Shown in pieces: positions 16,733-24,884 of a stretch of 64,000 nucleotides of DNA. Under the pieces are notes generated by a model. It saw only the letters and a program-made list of their open reading frames with translations. It made no database searches and had not been told where the DNA came from. Location of the stretch: positions 1 through 64,000 of the forward strand of contig CAIQQH010000056.1 in NCBI GenBank assembly GCA_903873915.1, in the 5' to 3' direction. The position numbers and the translations under genes were made by a program. The stretch comes from an uncultured Flavobacteriia bacterium. GTDB taxonomy: Bacteria > Bacteroidota > Bacteroidia > Flavobacteriales_D > Crocinitomicaceae. Position 1 is the stretch's first letter. Each line of letters starts with the position of its first letter.

Positions 16733-16742
16733 TATACCGAAT
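16733..16742 (+). promoter_or_regulatory. shared island promoter element, copy A
   Basis: TATACCGAAT, identical over ten bases with copy B at 18334. A TAGTTTTG box (16758-16765), a match to the Bacteroidetes -7 consensus, follows at 15 bases, about 48 bases before the second WYL gene. The element could be a WYL operator or a -35 element for the sigma factor of the island. Confidence 0.55.
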
Positions 16743-16813
16743 AAACTTTTTTTGTTTTAGTTTTGTGCTTCAACAGCAGATTTGTTGAGAGATGAACATT
16801 TAATACGTGCCCT

Positions 16814-17794
16814 ATGCCAGTAACAAAAAATCCTTACCTCAGGTACAAAGCCATCGATTCTCGGCTTCGAAATCGGCAAAAGCCATTGCCTACACTTATA
16901 GACCTGATTCAGGCCTGTGAGAAAGAAACAGATTATGAGCCCGCATTAGACACGGTCGTGAAGGATATAAAAAACATGCGTATTTCCTTCAATGCGCCGA
17001 TCGAATTTAACCGGTCCAAGATGGCGTATGAATATACAGATGACACTTATCGTTTTGATGGTGTGGGATTAATGGAGCAAGACATCAACAGCATTAAAAA
17101 TGCCATTGAGTTGATTCAAAGTATTGGAAGTTCACGTGTAAGCGGTCAATTTGAACATGCCATGGAAAAAGTACTGACTGCTTACCGTGAAAAATTCCCC
17201 CAAGGAAATTTTAAACGTCAATTCATTCAAACTGATGCGGCCAAGGATTTTCGTGGATTCCAGCATTTTGACTTATTCTTTCGGGCCATCAAAGATCGAA
17301 TCCCGGTATCCATTGTTCATTATTCATACAGCAAACATAAATTTACTTCCCGCATTATACATCCGATGTTACTCAAGGAATTTGACAATCGATGGTACAT
17401 CGTCGCTTTTTCGGAAGAACACAATGAAATACGAACCTTTGGATTTGACCGAATCCATGATCCCGTATTTGTGCAAGGAGATTTTCGCGGTGAACTAGGG
17501 CCAGATGCAGTGTCTTACTTCCAGAATATATATGGAATTTATCCAATTGAAAATCAAGACATACAGAATATTTTGATCGACATATCGCCTCAAGAATTGG
17601 CTTATTTTAGATCCTACCCCATTCATGAAAGTCAACAATTTGTCATGGTCCATAATAGTGGTCGTGCACGCATAAAATTGAATCTCATTCCGTCCTTTGA
17701 ACTCGTTCGATTGTTGCGATCTTTCGGAAAAACGATTCGAATTGTTGAACCAGAATGGTTGAGACATGAAGTCAACGAAAATTTTAAACGATGA
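16814..17794 (+). CDS. WYL-domain transcriptional regulator
   Basis: A 326-residue regulator: an N-terminal helix-turn-helix-like part (residues about 8-50, RYKAIDSRLRNRQKPLPTLIDLI), a middle domain and a WYL domain at about 150-225 (HPMLLKEFDNRWYIVAFSEEHN, FGFDRI), then a C-terminal WCX-like part (about 240-326). WYL repressors such as BrxR/CapW control phage-defence loci, which makes this a plausible local regulator. Its stop overlaps the start of the next gene by four bases (ATGA), so both are one operon. The shared TATACCGAAT element lies 72 bases upstream of its ATG. Confidence 0.87.
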   Translation: MPVTKNPYLRYKAIDSRLRNRQKPLPTLIDLIQACEKETDYEPALDTVVKDIKNMRISFNAPIEFNRSKMAYEYTDDTYRFDGVGLMEQDINSIKNAIELIQSIGSSRVSGQFEHAMEKVLTAYREKFPQGNFKRQFIQTDAAKDFRGFQHFDLFFRAIKDRIPVSIVHYSYSKHKFTSRIIHPMLLKEFDNRWYIVAFSEEHNEIRTFGFDRIHDPVFVQGDFRGELGPDAVSYFQNIYGIYPIENQDIQNILIDISPQELAYFRSYPIHESQQFVMVHNSGRARIKLNLIPSFELVRLLRSFGKTIRIVEPEWLRHEVNENFKR

Positions 17795-18252
17795 AAAAAA
17801 CAACGAAATCATACCTGTTCCCCAATGTTCCGAATGAGGGAATATCTGATAATCCAACATTGTTAAGGATTACGATTGCTCCTGCGCATACAAAAGTAGA
17901 TTTTGGATATTCCACCTTTAACAGTGTTTATTCAAATGGTGGGTGGATTCAAATTTCACCGGAAACGTATATGCAAGCAATGAACGGAACGCGAAAATAT
18001 AAACTGCTAAATGCAGAGGGAATATCTTTTTCGCCGAATAAACATTATTTTGAATCGCTCCGTGATTGGCAGTTTTATTCCCTGTATTTCGAAGCAATTC
18101 CAGCTGAAGATGGAATTTATGAAATCATAGAACCAGAATTTATGGGAGATAAGGAGGAAATAATGGCTGCTCGTCAAGTTTCTGGAGAGAATTTCGACTT
18201 TTTTCACATTCAGCTTGAGATACAAAAAGCGATTCAAATTAAGGAGAATTGA
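17791..18252 (+). CDS. beta-rich protein, island paralogue 2
   Basis: A 153-residue protein, no signal peptide, translationally coupled to the WYL gene by a four-base overlap. The order SNGGWIQISPETYM, KYKLLNAEGISFSPNKHYF, FYSLYFEAIP, YEIIEPE, FDFFHIQLEI follows that of paralogue 1 closely. The function is unknown; the coupling suggests it is made in fixed ratio with the regulator and may bind it or its ligand. Confidence 0.72.
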   Translation: MKKTTKSYLFPNVPNEGISDNPTLLRITIAPAHTKVDFGYSTFNSVYSNGGWIQISPETYMQAMNGTRKYKLLNAEGISFSPNKHYFESLRDWQFYSLYFEAIPAEDGIYEIIEPEFMGDKEEIMAARQVSGENFDFFHIQLEIQKAIQIKEN

Positions 18253-18333
18253 TTCCGATTTTGATTTTTTCAAACTTTTTTAGAGCGCAGTATGACAAAA
18301 GAAAAGTAAATTAATTTTTAACTACGTATCAAG

Positions 18334-18343
18334 TATACCGAAT
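18334..18343 (+). promoter_or_regulatory. shared island promoter element, copy B
   Basis: TATACCGAAT, then TTTATTTG at 18351-18358, 40 bases before the DUF932 gene. Copies B and C share TACCGA..TGA and a TTTG at the same distance. Confidence 0.55.
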
Positions 18344-18382
18344 GACATATTTTATTTGTAGAACATTAAAATATGTTTAGTT

Positions 18383-19225
18383 ATGAAAGAATCATTAAAA
18401 ATGGAAATCGATTGGGATGTCAATCGAGAAGAGTTGTTAACCGTGCGTGGGGAGAAATCCAATCGCTTTGCTTTAACCCGGTCTGACAATAGAGAAATCC
18501 TAAGTGTGTGTTCAGGAATATATGAGCCATTTTACAACAGGGACTTGATGAACTTGGTCGAGCGGATTGAGAAACTGTCAGATTTTAAGAGTATCGGCTT
18601 TGAACAATTTCAGAAAGGGAAGCGCATATTGGCTTTTTTGAAGGATAGTTCACCAGCATCTTTAGTTAATCAACGCGCTGATCATTATTTAATCATTGGG
18701 AATTCGCATGATCAGTCATCTAAAATTTTCTTAGGGCTTTCAAACTACATTTTTCGTTGTGAAAATCAATTTTCCCGCGAGTTATATCACTTGAGAATAA
18801 AGCATACGCACCGATTGGATATGTCAGACGAAGATATCTATGACGTGCTTAAGAAATATGAGCAGGGAAAGAGGGAGCAAATTTATTTATCAAAGGAGTT
18901 ATCGAATCGATCAATAGGGAAGGATGACGTACATGTATTCCTTCAGTTCATGTTTCCTGAACCTCAGGTCAAAGAACAAATGTCTATACAGGAGAATGAA
19001 GCACTTCGTCGTTCGAGGAATCGCCGTCGAGAAATGATGGAGTCCATTCAATTGGAAATGAAAGATCTCGGCCAAAATGCGTGGGGCTTATTGAATGGTG
19101 TTACGTTTTATACCTCTCACCGTATAAGAGGAAATTCTGGCTTTGGCAATACCAATGGGACCGCACAACAATTGAATGCCCGTGCGTGGGAATATTGTCA
19201 AGGATTGTTAATTGAACGAAAATAA
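18383..19225 (+). CDS. DUF932 family protein
   Basis: A 280-residue protein with the pattern of DUF932, common on phages, plasmids and islands: VNQRADHYLIIGNSHDQS, a central FRCENQFSRE (where C-x-N usually stands), and near the C-terminus NAWGLLNGVTFYTSH, the conserved asparagine-rich helix. The function of the family is unsettled. A gene alone in its transcript by spacing: 130 bases after paralogue 2, with its own shared promoter element, and 365 bases before the sigma gene. Confidence 0.75.
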   Translation: MKESLKMEIDWDVNREELLTVRGEKSNRFALTRSDNREILSVCSGIYEPFYNRDLMNLVERIEKLSDFKSIGFEQFQKGKRILAFLKDSSPASLVNQRADHYLIIGNSHDQSSKIFLGLSNYIFRCENQFSRELYHLRIKHTHRLDMSDEDIYDVLKKYEQGKREQIYLSKELSNRSIGKDDVHVFLQFMFPEPQVKEQMSIQENEALRRSRNRRREMMESIQLEMKDLGQNAWGLLNGVTFYTSHRIRGNSGFGNTNGTAQQLNARAWEYCQGLLIERK

Positions 19226-19590
19226 AAGGATGATTACAGCGTGAATATGAAAATAAAATATGCATTAAACAATTAAAAATCAGTTAATTAGATATTTCAT
19301 CAAAAATAATTGAAAAAAAATTGTTACTTATTTGATCTTCATGCGTTAACAGCACGGCGTGTAAAATCCCAACCCCCTTTATTATAGAATTTCAGCTTGT
19401 CTCTCTCCGGAGCGATAAGGCTTAGATGTGTCCTTCCCTGGTTTCAGTAATGGATGATGTCAATTGGTGTATGCAATATACTATGCGATGTGATTATGAC
19501 CTGAAATTAGGGAAATCGACACGCGATGATAGAACACCTTATATATGGGGGGTGAATGTTAAAACTGCAAACAACTAAAACAACTGGTAT
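19226..19590. other. intergenic region before the island sigma factor
   Basis: 365 bases with no convincing reading frame. An 8-base inverted repeat (AATTTCAG near 19388, CTGAAATT near 19500) is widely spaced. It may hold a long 5' untranslated leader for the sigma gene; nothing certain is seen. Confidence 0.4.
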
Positions 19591-20121
19591 ATGGAAAGAA
19601 GAGTGATGGAAACGATGGAGCAAGCGGTGTTGAACAACGAAGGAATGGTGCGTAAAGCAGCAAAGAAATACCTTGCTAGAGGATATGAGTGTTGGTTGGA
19701 CGATGTTGTGCAGGATATTTTAATAAAAGCTTGGACGCGAATTGGTCAATATGATGAAAATGTTGGCAGCTTAGGGTCTTGGATGTATACTATGACGCGC
19801 AACCATTGTTATGATTTAATGGAGCGCAAAGGAAACTCTTTGTCGATTCGCGTTGGCTCGGATGATTTGATCAACCTTGCGGTGTCACCGTCTTTTTCAG
19901 ATGAATACGGGGTGGATAGCAAAACTTTACGCAAGGCCTTGGAGCGTGCAGGTGAACGCGACCGAATTGTGCTCACCTTGAAATACTATTTCGGTTATAG
20001 CGGTAAAGAAATTGCAGTTCTTATGGACATTCCCGAAAAGAATATTGGAATGACTGTGATGCGTGCAAAAGACCGTGTTAAGAGAATTCTTGTCGGGTGG
20101 GGCTATGGCACTGGTTTTTAG
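19591..20121 (+). CDS. ECF-type RNA polymerase sigma factor of the island
   Basis: A 176-residue sigma-70 family protein with region 2 at about 15-85 (WLDDVVQDILIKAWTRIGQYDENVGSLGSWMYTMTRN-like, seen as DVVQDILIKAW and SWMYTMTRNHCYDLM) and region 4 at about 115-165 (ERDRIVLTLKYYFGYSGKEIAVLM). It differs from the two other ECF factors in the window. No anti-sigma gene is adjacent. The DIP1984-family gene follows 58 bases on and may be in the same transcript. It is a natural candidate to read the shared element at the three island promoters. Confidence 0.9.
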   Translation: MERRVMETMEQAVLNNEGMVRKAAKKYLARGYECWLDDVVQDILIKAWTRIGQYDENVGSLGSWMYTMTRNHCYDLMERKGNSLSIRVGSDDLINLAVSPSFSDEYGVDSKTLRKALERAGERDRIVLTLKYYFGYSGKEIAVLMDIPEKNIGMTVMRAKDRVKRILVGWGYGTGF

Positions 20122-20179
20122 TGCTTAACCAAACGATTGCCAGATTTAATGCTTTAGTAAATTTTAAAAACAAATAGAT

Positions 20180-20608
20180 ATGACGATTGCGCAAGCGCTT
20201 AAAGAAAAAAACAAGAAAGTAGCAAACCTACACGTTCTTTGGGACCGGTTGAATAAAAACAATTCGGTGCTTGAAGGAAACAGACGGTCGTATGACCCCC
20301 TTGAACTCATGACCCTTATTGAGACCGAACTCGACGCATTGGTCGACTTGAAAACGCGAATTCACAATGCTTCAGCACCTGTTCGAAGTCAAATTTTCAG
20401 AATGTCAGAGCTGAAAAATAAAGCACTTAAAATGAAATACCTGAACACGTCTGAGGGACCTGTGCAAGATAAATACGAAGGTACAGTTACTCGTCGTGAC
20501 GCTGTGTTTCCAGCAGAACAAGTGGACAAGCGCGTAGAGGCTGCGCAAGAAGAAATAGAAGCGATTCAAGATGTCTTGGATAAATTCAACTTCTCAACAC
20601 ACATATAA
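20180..20608 (+). CDS. DIP1984-family helical protein
   Basis: A 142-residue helical protein following the DIP1984 (septicolysin-like) pattern: RLNKNNSVLEGNRRSYDPLELMTLIETELDAL-type N-terminal half (key parts RLNKNNSVLEG and DPLEL), a central helix of ILARDxL-like kind, here FRMSELKNKALKMKYL, and an acidic C-terminal helix. The role of the family is unknown. It follows the sigma gene on the same strand. Confidence 0.65.
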   Translation: MTIAQALKEKNKKVANLHVLWDRLNKNNSVLEGNRRSYDPLELMTLIETELDALVDLKTRIHNASAPVRSQIFRMSELKNKALKMKYLNTSEGPVQDKYEGTVTRRDAVFPAEQVDKRVEAAQEEIEAIQDVLDKFNFSTHI

Positions 20609-20846
20609 GCCCACCTTTTTAAGAAGTCGTTTACGGAAAGAGTAGCATAAAGTCAGGTGCAATCTATTCTATTTATAAAGATCTCAGATGATGCAAAGCG
20701 ATCTAGTATCAAAGGTCAAAATTCAAGAGGTCAAGAATCATAAAGCACAAATTCAAGACTCATTTATCTGAATTATGTTGCCTTGAAGTAAGCGGCTTCT
20801 CCTTAAAAACTAATTATAGTTAAGTACAAAATTTATTTTTGTTTTC

Positions 20847-20852
20847 AGGAGG
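20847..20852 (+). promoter_or_regulatory. strong Shine-Dalgarno sequence AGGAGG
   Basis: AGGAGG eight bases before the ATG at 20861 is a full anti-16S match, rare in this window, and decides that start. A TATTTTTG box (20834-20841) of the TAnnTTTG type lies just upstream, so leader and ribosome site are very short. Confidence 0.6.
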
Positions 20853-20860
20853 TAAAATCA

Positions 20861-21292
20861 ATGTTTCGATGTATTTTGCATAAAATACAGATCATGAGTT
20901 TCCGAATGTCAGATACAGATACACTTGTTGCAAAACCCAAAATTAAGGTTAAGAATTCGGTAAAACCTAAAATTGAAGAAGAACGCCAAGTTATTGTTCA
21001 TTGCTCCATTCCCTGCGAATTCGGTATGGGTGTGCGCATCTGGAAAACAACCTTTCTGATCACCGATGATGGTCAAAAAATTCAGTTGGTTCATTGGGCG
21101 AATATAAGTCTAGCTCCTCAATGGACAAGAATCTTCCAAAATGGAGTTTATAACTTTACGCTCGTTTTTAAAGGCTTACCAAAAGGCTGTAAACTTTTTT
21201 CACTGAAAGAGGAAATCCCCGAACCAGGAGGATTTGTTGTGTTGGATATCCCAAGGAATAAAACAGATGTGTATCGCGTAACCATATCATAA
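20861..21292 (+). CDS. beta-rich protein, island paralogue 3 (diverged)
   Basis: A 143-residue protein. The segment KIQLVHWANISLAPQWTRIF, then YNFTLVFKGLPKGCKLFSLKEE, aligns with the AEGI..P.K and LYF..LP motifs of paralogues 1 and 2, but the GGWI motif is lost. A Lys/Pro/Thr/Glu-rich N-terminus recalls paralogue 1. The start at 20861 is supported by AGGAGG; a later ATG at 20906 would give a start like that of paralogue 1. Function unknown; probably cytoplasmic. Confidence 0.6.
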   Translation: MFRCILHKIQIMSFRMSDTDTLVAKPKIKVKNSVKPKIEEERQVIVHCSIPCEFGMGVRIWKTTFLITDDGQKIQLVHWANISLAPQWTRIFQNGVYNFTLVFKGLPKGCKLFSLKEEIPEPGGFVVLDIPRNKTDVYRVTIS

Positions 21293-21427
21293 GCCCTCCA
21301 TTTTGCTGCACTACGTCTATCCAGTTGGACAGTAAATGGCCTGTCAATTTTAGAGGTGTTGACAACTTTTCTTCGAGTAAATTGGATTGCAGCGTATCTT
21401 TGAAAACATCTGCAACAGCGCCACCAA

Positions 21428-21721
21428 ATGACTCCCAAACAAGAAGAGAAAATCACGGAATTAATTCGAAAATACAATGATATTTTATTGATTTCTATGC
21501 GTTTGGCTGTGGCTGAGGATTTTGTTAATTTGTTAATTTTGAATCGGGATGATCAAGAATTTGAGTTGAATGATCTGCTGGAGAACAAGGAGGCATTGAC
21601 CAATCACATCATGAAACAATTTCTTAAGTTTAATAGTTCCCCCATATTGGAAGAGTTGAGAAATAAACCCACCTCAACGCCTAAAATGCGTAAGAAACCC
21701 ACAATCAGAAAAAAGAGTTAA
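21428..21721 (+). CDS. small helical protein, unknown
   Basis: A 97-residue reading frame with two amphipathic helices (about 5-30 and 45-75) and a Lys/Pro/Thr-rich basic tail. Composition and ATG start are protein-like, but no family is recognised. Its stop overlaps the stop of the convergent lipoprotein gene by four bases. Confidence 0.5.
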   Translation: MTPKQEEKITELIRKYNDILLISMRLAVAEDFVNLLILNRDDQEFELNDLLENKEALTNHIMKQFLKFNSSPILEELRNKPTSTPKMRKKPTIRKKS

Positions 21722-22104
21722 TCACAGGTCATCCCATCAGTGAAATGCACCTTTGTAATGGTGATTCTCACTTTCGTTGCATCATCTACCCAGTTATTTT
21801 CTAGATCTTTTGTTGTAGAATTAGGTTTTATTGGTGAAATAAAATTCCCCGAACTCCAAGATCCTTCGCGTACACCTTTTTGATCATTGAAATTATCATA
21901 GAAAGTAGCTTTCCATCTTAAGGCATCTACCGTGCGGCTCGAATTGTTCTTAAATTCAACATAGTACCCAATGTTCTTCCCGAGCACATTTTGCGTATAT
22001 GCTTTTGATACACTTATGTTGCACATGCCCTTGTGAGTAGGTTCTGTGGCGCTGCACAAGATTAATAAGCAGAAGATACTTGTGATTGTTATGATACTTT
22101 TCAT
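21718..22104 (-). CDS. small secreted protein, unknown
   Basis: A 128-residue protein with a signal peptide (ITITSIFCLLILCSA) and a beta-rich body whose pattern YYVEFKNNSSRTVDALRWKATFYDNFN resembles FxLYD or similar extracytoplasmic beta-sandwich modules. LILC could be a weak lipobox. It lies 16 bases after a broken small gene on the same strand, so the two were likely one transcript. Confidence 0.6.
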   Translation of the reverse strand: MKSIITITSIFCLLILCSATEPTHKGMCNISVSKAYTQNVLGKNIGYYVEFKNNSSRTVDALRWKATFYDNFNDQKGVREGSWSSGNFISPIKPNSTTKDLENNWVDDATKVRITITKVHFTDGMTCD

Positions 22105-22120
22105 AGTCAGTGGTAATAAT

Positions 22121-22369
22121 TTATTCCTCGTCTAACGTTTTTATAAACTTTGGGTACAAATTTACATATACCCATTGATAAACGCGACATGTTTTTAGGA
22201 TTGTAATCCATTCTGTTTCTTCGTCATACACGTTTTCTTCTTCAGATTCAAAAATCACTTTGTCGGCAATCCCGCCCGGATCATTCGGAAAAATCAATCG
22301 CTCCGTTCAGGAATCTCGGATGCAATGAGCGCAAATCAAAATGCTAAATACTTCCATTCTTAATTTCAT
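22121..22369 (-). pseudogene. 82-codon reading frame broken by one in-frame TGA
   Basis: From an ATG at 22369 the frame reads MKLRMEVFSILICAHCIRDS, then TGA (22309-22307), then continues for 61 codons (TERLIFPNDPGGIADKVIF... WITILKTCRVYQWVYVNLYPKF) to TAA at 22121. The second half is protein-like in composition and directly precedes a real gene. Most likely a recent nonsense mutation; a TTG restart at 22297 could still make 58 residues. A sequencing error is the alternative. No family recognised. Confidence 0.5.
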
Positions 22370-22415
22370 CTTGATGTGTTACACTGAAGCGGAACTTTTC
22401 TACCTTTGCACCCCC

Positions 22416-22490
22416 GGGTAATTAGCTCAGTTGGTTTAGAGTACTGCCTTGACAGGGCAGGGGTCACAGGTTCGAATCCTGTATTACCCA
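22416..22490 (+). tRNA. tRNA-Val (anticodon GAC)
   Basis: A full cloverleaf: acceptor GGGTAAT/ATTACCC plus A, D-arm GCTC...GAGT, anticodon arm CTGCC-TTGACAG-GGCAG giving GAC, and T-arm CAGG-TTCGAAT-CCTG. CCA is not encoded. It stands at the right end of the island, a common integration site, though I see no copy of its 3' end nearby. Confidence 0.93.
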
Positions 22491-22501
22491 CATTTTTAAA
22501 A

Positions 22502-22576
22502 GAATTAAGGATTAAGAATTAAGGATTAAGAATTAAGAATTAAGGATTAAGAATTAAGAATTAAGAATTAAGAATT
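22502..22576. repeat. heptamer tandem repeat (GAATTAA/GGATTAA)
   Basis: Over ten copies of a 7-base unit directly after the tRNA. Being 7 long, the array puts a stop in each frame. Octamer and TTGTCTC-type units follow at 22624-22660. Confidence 0.9.
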
Positions 22577-22734
22577 CATTCTTGTATGCCTTAGGCCACC
22601 GAAGTATGGTCAAAGTCCTACTATCTTAACATCTTGAAGTCTCTTGTCTCTTGTCCTTCGTCTCTTCAAAGTCTTCACATTTAATTAACCTCAATTTTAC
22701 CTTACACTTCAATTCAAATGACCAATTTTGGGTT

Positions 22735-24777
22735 GTGAATACAATAAACCGAGAACTGAGTTGGCTTTCGTTCAACGATCGCGTGCTTCAAGAAGCCATG
22801 GATCCGAATGTTCCCTTGATTGAACGCGTACGTTTTTTGGGCATTTACTCCAACAACATGGATGAGTTTTATCGTGTTCGTGTTGCCAATGTGCGGAGAA
22901 TGATGCTGTTGAAAAAACAGAAAGTCCATGGATTCAACGGAACAGCGGAAGATCTTTACAAGACGATTCGTGAAGTCGTGCTTCAACAGCAAGTGAAGTT
23001 TGAGGAAACCTTTGCGGTATTGGTGGAAGAATTGCGAAAAAACAACATCCATCTCATCAATGAAAAACAGGTCGAAGAAACGCAAGTCCAGCATCTGTCT
23101 GATTTCTTTCATTCTGAATTGAAGCATGAGATTTTTCCAATCATCTTGGATAAAAAAAGGGGCTTTCCAAAACTGAGAGATTATGCGATCTATTTGGCTG
23201 TTAAGATGCTTTGTAGCCAGGGGAAGGTGCGCTATGCACTCATTCAAATTCCTGGTGATATTTCTCGATTTGTCGTATTCAGTAAAGAGGAAAAGTCATT
23301 TATCATCCTCATCGACGACATCATTCGCACTCATTTAAAGGAAATCTTTAGCATTTTTGAACCTCAAGACATTAGCGCTTATACCTTTAAGTTTACCCGC
23401 GATGCTGAATTGGACATCGACGATGATTTGTCGACCAATTTTATTCAGAAAATTGAACACAGCCTAAAGGAACGTAAAAAAGGTGCTCCTGTGCGCTTTG
23501 TGTACGATAGCCAGATGCCAGACGATTTACTTCATTTTCTCTTGCAGTCGCTGCATCTTAAAAAAGGGTTAAATACCATTCCAGGTGGTCGATATCACAA
23601 TTTCAAAGATTTCATTTCCTTTCCAAAGTTTAATAATCCAGCTTTCTTGTATGAAGCTCAGCCCCCCGTTGTTCATCCAGAGTTGGAGCATCCTCAAGGG
23701 ATAATCCCAACTGTACTTAAGAAGGATGTGCTCCTACATTTTCCCTACCAGCGCTTTGATTATGTCACTGATTTACTGCGCGAGGCAGCTCTTGATCCTA
23801 AGGTGAAGTCGGTAAAAATCAATATCTACCGCATTGCTCGGAATTCGGATATTATGAATGCCATTCTTTCGGCGGCTTTTAATGGGAAAGAGGTGGTCGT
23901 GGTGATGGAACTACAAGCGCGCTTTGATGAACAAAATAATCTTTATTGGGCTGACCGTTTGAAGGAGTTTGGGGTAAAGGTAATTTATGGTGTTCCAAAC
24001 ATGAAGGTGCATTCGAAATTGCTGCAAATAACGCGAATGAACCGAACAAAGGAACAGTTGATCACCTATATCGGAACAGGTAATTTCAATGAGAAAACTT
24101 CGCGAATTTATTCGGATATGTGTTTGTTGACAAGCGGCAATCAGGTGTCACAGGAGGTGCGTAAAGTGTTTAGACTTCTGGAAAATAATTTAGAACGTCC
24201 TTCATTCAGGTCTTTACTTGTTTCTCCATTCAATACGCGCAGAAAAATTCTAGCGCTCATCAGTCGCGAAATTGATCATGCGAAAAAAGGCAAAAAGGCT
24301 GGGATGCGCATAAAATTGAACAATCTCACTGACAATGAAATCATAGAAAAGCTATATCAAGCGAGTAAAGCTGGTGTAAAGATTGAGATGATTATTCGGG
24401 GAATTTGCTGCCTCATTCCCGGACAAAAAGGATTGAGCGAAAACATCACGATTATAAGCATTGTCGACCGCTATTTGGAACATAGTCGATTCCTAATTTT
24501 TGAAAATGACGGCAACCCAACGTACATCATTACGAGTGCCGATTTCATGGAACGTAATCTTGACAATCGCATTGAGGTTGGTGTGCAGGTTTCGGATTTA
24601 TTTATCCAGAAAGAATTAGATCTGCTGTTCAACTATCAATGGCGAGGTAGTGTCAAGGCGCGCCTAATCAGTGCGGACTTTTTAAACAGTTACCACAAAA
24701 GAGATTTGCCCCCATTCCATGCGCAAAAGGAAATCTATCAGCATTTTAAGTCGATGGCTGAGGGCAATGAAAATTAA
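22735..24777 (+). CDS. ppk1: polyphosphate kinase 1
   Basis: Polymerises ATP gamma-phosphate into polyphosphate. The N-terminal pattern INRELSWLSFNDRVLQEA, the catalytic His426 in MKVHSKLL, YIGTGNFNEKT, and the second phospholipase-D-like half (RGICCLIPG, YLEHSRFLIF) are all family marks. Start: GTG at 22735, four codons before INRELSW; the frame stays open further upstream only through a noncoding repeat tract. This gives 680 residues, normal for PPK1. Pairs with ppx downstream (107 bases). Confidence 0.95.
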   Translation: MNTINRELSWLSFNDRVLQEAMDPNVPLIERVRFLGIYSNNMDEFYRVRVANVRRMMLLKKQKVHGFNGTAEDLYKTIREVVLQQQVKFEETFAVLVEELRKNNIHLINEKQVEETQVQHLSDFFHSELKHEIFPIILDKKRGFPKLRDYAIYLAVKMLCSQGKVRYALIQIPGDISRFVVFSKEEKSFIILIDDIIRTHLKEIFSIFEPQDISAYTFKFTRDAELDIDDDLSTNFIQKIEHSLKERKKGAPVRFVYDSQMPDDLLHFLLQSLHLKKGLNTIPGGRYHNFKDFISFPKFNNPAFLYEAQPPVVHPELEHPQGIIPTVLKKDVLLHFPYQRFDYVTDLLREAALDPKVKSVKINIYRIARNSDIMNAILSAAFNGKEVVVVMELQARFDEQNNLYWADRLKEFGVKVIYGVPNMKVHSKLLQITRMNRTKEQLITYIGTGNFNEKTSRIYSDMCLLTSGNQVSQEVRKVFRLLENNLERPSFRSLLVSPFNTRRKILALISREIDHAKKGKKAGMRIKLNNLTDNEIIEKLYQASKAGVKIEMIIRGICCLIPGQKGLSENITIISIVDRYLEHSRFLIFENDGNPTYIITSADFMERNLDNRIEVGVQVSDLFIQKELDLLFNYQWRGSVKARLISADFLNSYHKRDLPPFHAQKEIYQHFKSMAEGNEN

Positions 24778-24884
24778 GGTTTAGTTGATTTTTTCACGTC
24801 GCTTAATTATTCTTTGAAGAGTTTTCAACGAATGGTGCTTTCCTTCAATCAGTTCTGTATTTTTGCGCTTTATTTGAGGTGTAA

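Noticed and set aside
19226-19590. Riboswitch or small RNA before the sigma gene
   Set aside because: No convincing conserved stem set or terminator could be drawn by eye.
14675-22490. Integrated element with tRNA-Val as attachment site
   Set aside because: No integrase gene and no second copy of the tRNA 3' end seen in the window.
22502-22576. Possible CRISPR array after the tRNA
   Set aside because: The repeated unit is 7 bases without spacers; it is a simple tandem repeat.
22651-22734. N-terminal extension of PPK1 from TTG 22651
   Set aside because: The extension lies in a repeat tract and does not resemble PPK1; GTG 22735 fits the family start.
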